Positions 6,395-8,897 of a stretch of 8,897 bases of DNA are shown piece by piece. The stretch is taken from NCBI GenBank assembly GCA_023251595.1, contig JAHEYM010000143.1, positions 1 through 8,897 on the forward strand. The letters run 5' to 3'. The translations under genes and the position numbers were made by a program. Under the pieces are notes generated by a model. The model was not told the origin of the DNA. It was given only the letters and a program-made list of their open reading frames with translations, and did no database searches. This stretch comes from Bacteroidota bacterium. GTDB taxonomy: Bacteria; Bacteroidota; Bacteroidia; AKYH767-A; JABDAW01. Position 1 is the first letter of the stretch, and each line of letters starts with the position of its first letter.

Positions 6395-7552
6395 ATGGAT
6401 TGGTATTTTAACAATACAATTTCATTCATACTCTTTCTCGGCGCAGCATTGTATTTTCTTCTCATGCTTATTTATTTAATTGCCTGGGAGAATATTGCGT
6501 CGTTCAAAATAATTGGAAAGGAATTGTCAACTTTTATTTCCGTCGTTATTCCGGCCCGGAATGAAGAAAAGAATATAATTAAGTGTCTCGACAGTATCGT
6601 TAATCAGGACTTTCCTTTTCAACTTTGCGAAATCATAGTTGTCGATGATCATTCTACAGATAATACTGCCCCGTTGATACAGGCGTTTATTGAAAAGAAA
6701 TCTTCACTCAGAATAAAATTAATTCGTTTAACAGGAGATTCTGAGACTGCAAGATATAAGAAAAATGCTATAACCGCTGCTGTACAAGAAGCAAATGGAA
6801 CTTTGATTGTGACGACAGATTCTGACTGCACATTTTCTCCGAAATGGTTGAGAACCCTGACCGAATTTTATGAAACACAAAAAGTTTCGATGATTTCAGC
6901 TCCTGTAATTTTCACAGAAGGGAAATCAGCTTTCTCCCAAATGCAAACGATGGAGTTTCTTGGTCTCGTAGGAATTGGTGCAGCATCTGTTCAAACAGGT
7001 TTTCCTTTAATGTGTAACGGAGCGAATCTGGCGTATGAAAAAACTGCGTTTGAAAAGGCAGGTGGATATTCGCATGAAGGAGAACCTGCTTCGGGTGATG
7101 ATATATTTTTGATGTTGAGAATTAATAATCTTTTTTCAGGTAGGGTGAAGTTTTTGAAATCGGAAGATGCGCTTGTATATACACCGGCTTCTGCTACGAT
7201 CAGCGATTTTTTTGAGCAACGGAAAAGATGGGCTTCAAAAGGCACATTGTACAAGGATCTTACGGTTGTGATAGTAGCAGTCGTTACCTGGCTCTCCAAT
7301 TTCGCAGCACTGAGTTCAATATTATATATGTTATTCAGTTGGTCTGTTCCCGAAATGATTCTGCGTCTCCTGATGGCAAAGATGATCATTGAATTTTTCT
7401 TTCTTGCCGTTGTACATCGTTATTTCAAAAAAACATATCTCTTATTCTGGTTTCTCCCGGCATTTTTTGTTAATATATTCTACGTAGTTGTAATCGGTAT
7501 TGCTGGACTTTCGAGATCATATCAATGGAAAGGAAGGGAAGTGAAAAAATAA
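6395..7552 (+). CDS. Membrane-anchored family 2 glycosyltransferase
   Basis: 385 residues: an N-terminal membrane helix (about 9-31), a cytoplasmic GT-A domain (about 46-285), and two to four C-terminal membrane segments (about 289-315, 320-341, 347-371). The GT2 residues are complete: VVDDHSTDNT at 82-91, the metal-binding DSD at 142-144, the acceptor/catalytic GDD at 234-236 and QRKRW at 275-279 (the Q/RxxRW motif). The motif set and the flanking helices are like those of processive or polyprenyl/lipid-linked GT2 enzymes. It should transfer a sugar from a nucleotide-sugar to a lipid or growing polymer at the inner membrane; the donor and acceptor cannot be read from sequence. It directly follows the flippase-like gene. 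The AATTAGGAAT repeat begins inside its TAA stop. Confidence 0.92.
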   Translation: MDWYFNNTISFILFLGAALYFLLMLIYLIAWENIASFKIIGKELSTFISVVIPARNEEKNIIKCLDSIVNQDFPFQLCEIIVVDDHSTDNTAPLIQAFIEKKSSLRIKLIRLTGDSETARYKKNAITAAVQEANGTLIVTTDSDCTFSPKWLRTLTEFYETQKVSMISAPVIFTEGKSAFSQMQTMEFLGLVGIGAASVQTGFPLMCNGANLAYEKTAFEKAGGYSHEGEPASGDDIFLMLRINNLFSGRVKFLKSEDALVYTPASATISDFFEQRKRWASKGTLYKDLTVVIVAVVTWLSNFAALSSILYMLFSWSVPEMILRLLMAKMIIEFFFLAVVHRYFKKTYLLFWFLPAFFVNIFYVVVIGIAGLSRSYQWKGREVKK

Positions 7553-7583
7553 TTAGGAATTATGAATTAGGAATGTTGAATTA
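7551..7583 (+). repeat. AATTAGGAAT 14-bp tandem repeat at the glycosyltransferase stop codon
   Basis: Two 14-base units, AATTAGGAATTATG (7551-7564) and AATTAGGAATGTTG (7565-7578), are followed by the start of a third (AATTA, 7579-7583). The first two bases of unit one are also the last two bases of the TAA stop at 7550-7552. The sequence is AT-rich and lacks a stable hairpin. The period of 14 is the same as in the array at 1473-1514, although the sequence is unrelated. Confidence 0.8.
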
Positions 7584-7635
7584 CATATATTATTAACAGG
7601 ATGTTAAATGCAAAAACAAATCAAATAATTATTTC

Positions 7636-7659
7636 TTTGTGCCTTAGTGTCTTGGTAGC
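7636..7659. repeat. Degenerate octamer repeat in the spacer before the ABC permease
   Basis: TTTGTGCC (7636-7643), TTAGTGTC (7644-7651) and TTGGTAGC (7652-7659) share the pattern TTnGTnnC at a strict 8-base step. The reverse complement reads as an ACCAAGACACTAAGGCAC theme, which I recall as a recurrent intergenic motif in several phyla (memory, unsearched). The rest of the 183-base spacer (7553-7735) shows no open frame of note and no convincing promoter pair. With only three diverged units, chance cannot be excluded. Confidence 0.5.
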
Positions 7660-7735
7660 CAAATTATCTTTTTGGTTTTGCTCATTTGCTATGAGAAAAT
7701 GGGTCTGGGAAGGTAATAATCTATAATTAATATTG

Positions 7736-8827
7736 ATGAAGAATAATTCTACATCCCCCGGCAAAATTGCATTCAGAAAATTTCTGCGTGATAAACTTGC
7801 TCTTGGTGGTTTAATATATATTATAATTGCGATATTTGTTTCAGTTTTTGCATATTATATTTCACCCGACCATTCGCCTGACGCAAATAATATTTCGCTT
7901 CCATGTAAACTTCTCCCGCCCGGAACAAATGTAAAAATGTTAGCTCTCCAAAAAAAGAATCTGAGTAATACAGGATTTTTTGATCGATTGCTGAATGGTG
8001 AAGAAGAGTCGGTCGAATTAATTCCTATCGATAGTTATACAACTGAGTCGGATGGAATTCATGCAAATTTATATACGGGAGCAGGATCAGAAAACCATCC
8101 CATGAGAATTATATCAAAGGATGAAAAATTCTCGGTGGTCGAGAAAAAATTTATTCTGGGTTCGGATCAATTTGGCCGCGATCAGCTAAGTCGGTTACTG
8201 CTTGGAACGCGAATTTCTCTTTCTGCAGGATTGTTGGCAGTCTCAATCTCGGTTCTTATCGGACTCTTCATGGGTTCGATTGCAGGGTTCTTTCCGGGTT
8301 GGCCCGACAAACTGATCAACTGGTTGATCTCTGTTACATGGTCAGTTCCCGCACTTCTCCTTGTTATCGCCATCACGATGGCATTGGGGAAAGGGTTATG
8401 GCAGGTGTTTTTTGCCATCGGAATCACGATGTGGGTGGAGATTGCTCGTGTGGTTCGTGGACAAATCCTCGTGATCCGCGAGATGGAGTATGTGGAAGCA
8501 GGGCGTGTATTGGGTTTCGGTAATGCCCGGATCATCATTCGACATGTTTTACCCAATATCATGGGACCGGTGATTGTGATGGCTGCATCGAACTTTGCAG
8601 CGGCAATCCTCCTTGAATCGGGACTTAGTTTCCTTGGTCTGGGTGCCCAACCACCATCGCCTTCGTGGGGAAGTATTTTGAAGGAAAACTACTCATATCT
8701 GGTCTTCGGACAACCTTGGCTGGCGCTTGCACCAGGCTTTGCGATCATGCTGTTGGTACTGTCTATCAACTTCATTGGCAATGGGTTGAGAGATGCGTTG
8801 GACACGAAAGCGGTGGTTAGTGGGTAG
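7736..8827 (+). CDS. DppC/OppC-type peptide ABC transporter permease
   Basis: 363 residues from the ATG at 7736; the TTG codon just before it is a less likely start. The N-terminal part fits OppC_N, with cytoplasmic FRKFLRDKLALGG then a first membrane helix (about 22-42). Residues 141-149 are LGSDQFGRD, followed by LSRLLLGTRISLSAG, the standard entry into the BPD_transp_1 permease domain (about 155-360, five further helices). The EAA loop that contacts the ATPase is at 254-274, with EAGRVLGFGNARIIIRHVLPN-type spacing. By family it is one of two inner-membrane channel subunits of a di/oligopeptide (or nickel) importer. Between helix 1 and LGSD lie about 95 residues, longer than in typical DppC, forming a periplasmic insert. 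No DppB, ATPase or binding-protein gene adjoins it within the window. Its last codons (VVSG) fall in a weak TGGTTAG-like heptamer repeat. Confidence 0.93.
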   Translation: MKNNSTSPGKIAFRKFLRDKLALGGLIYIIIAIFVSVFAYYISPDHSPDANNISLPCKLLPPGTNVKMLALQKKNLSNTGFFDRLLNGEEESVELIPIDSYTTESDGIHANLYTGAGSENHPMRIISKDEKFSVVEKKFILGSDQFGRDQLSRLLLGTRISLSAGLLAVSISVLIGLFMGSIAGFFPGWPDKLINWLISVTWSVPALLLVIAITMALGKGLWQVFFAIGITMWVEIARVVRGQILVIREMEYVEAGRVLGFGNARIIIRHVLPNIMGPVIVMAASNFAAAILLESGLSFLGLGAQPPSPSWGSILKENYSYLVFGQPWLALAPGFAIMLLVLSINFIGNGLRDALDTKAVVSG

Positions 8828-8834
8828 GTGGAAG
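8814..8834 (+). repeat. Weak TGGTTAG-like heptamers over the permease stop codon
   Basis: TGGTTAG (8814-8820) and TGGGTAG (8821-8827) differ at one base; a third unit, GTGGAAG (8828-8834), is strongly diverged. The TAG closing the second unit is the permease stop codon. The similarity is short and could be coincidental codon use, so confidence is low. It is listed because it follows the same placement as the clearer repeats at the other gene ends. Confidence 0.35.
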
Positions 8835-8897
8835 GTTGATAAGTGTGATATCACTCTTTCAATGTTTCACGCAATTCGTGGTTTTGCAATCCAAAAA
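8828..8897. other. 3' tail, possibly holding the edge of another gene
   Basis: Two readings are possible and neither can be decided. On the - strand, a frame open from the window edge ends at a TGA (8853-8851) and encodes a helix-like tail, FGLQNHELRETLKE, which would be the C-terminus of a convergent gene. On the + strand, an ATG at 8862 opens a frame (MFHAIRGFAIQK) that also runs off the edge. A perfect 10-base palindrome, GTGATATCAC (8845-8854), lies between the permease stop and these frames; it is too short to call a terminator. Confidence 0.25.

Noticed and set aside
6991..7389. A 132-codon - strand frame inside the glycosyltransferase gene.
   Set aside because: It is antisense to conserved GT2 motifs (GDD, QRKRW) and its translation shows no recognisable domain; it is a shadow of the real gene.
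7636..7672. A promoter before the permease using TTTG at 7636-7639 and TATCTTTT at 7665-7672.
   Set aside because: The spacing is about 25 bases, longer than usual for the Bacteroidota -33/-7 pair, and the last G of the -7 box is missing; such matches are expected by chance in AT-rich DNA.
8182..8562. A 126-codon - strand frame inside the ABC permease gene.
   Set aside because: It is antisense to the permease core and EAA loop, with low-complexity Arg/Thr/Ile content and no domain resemblance.

Overview
The window looks like chromosome from a member of the Bacteroidota. Three things point that way. The first gene ends in a gliding-motility/type IX secretion (T9SS) type B C-terminal domain. 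A stand-alone S23-type four-helix-bundle gene is present. None of the six visible gene starts has a convincing Shine-Dalgarno sequence, and the spacers are AT-rich. The standard code fits all frames. There is no rRNA, tRNA, CRISPR array, transposase or integrase, and no spacer exceeds 300 bases.

Layout, left to right. (1) The 3' part of a secreted CotH-kinase-family protein on the + strand, cut by the window edge. (2) A small + strand S23/four-helix-bundle gene, with short repeats immediately on both sides. (3) A large - strand lipoprotein aminopeptidase of family M1, convergent with the S23 gene. (4) A divergent + strand group: a biotin carboxyl carrier protein, then a lysylphosphatidylglycerol-synthase-like flippase-type membrane protein and a membrane-anchored family 2 glycosyltransferase only 3 bases apart. 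(5) After a repeat-bearing spacer, a DppC/OppC-type ABC transporter permease with a long periplasmic insert. (6) A 70-base tail that may hold the edge of a further gene.

The proteins suggest envelope and nutrient functions: a cell-surface or secreted CotH protein, peptide trimming by the M1 lipoprotein, peptide uptake by the permease, glycolipid or surface-polymer work by the flippase/glycosyltransferase pair, and carboxyl transfer by the biotin carrier. Only the flippase/glycosyltransferase pair is a confident operon; the other links are adjacency.

The most unusual signal lies between the genes. All six gene 3' ends that face a spacer coincide with, or lie within 3 bases of, a short repeat element. 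The elements differ from one another: a 14-bp purine-rich tandem, a 15-bp single copy of the same element, an ACTCCTT heptamer array, a perfect 20-bp palindrome, an AATTAGGAAT 14-bp tandem, and a weak TGGTTAG-like heptamer. In several cases the repeat supplies the stop codon. The S23 gene sits between two identical 15-bp copies of one element, each beginning exactly at a TGA stop. It is therefore the best candidate in the window for an undescribed mobile or repeat-linked unit.
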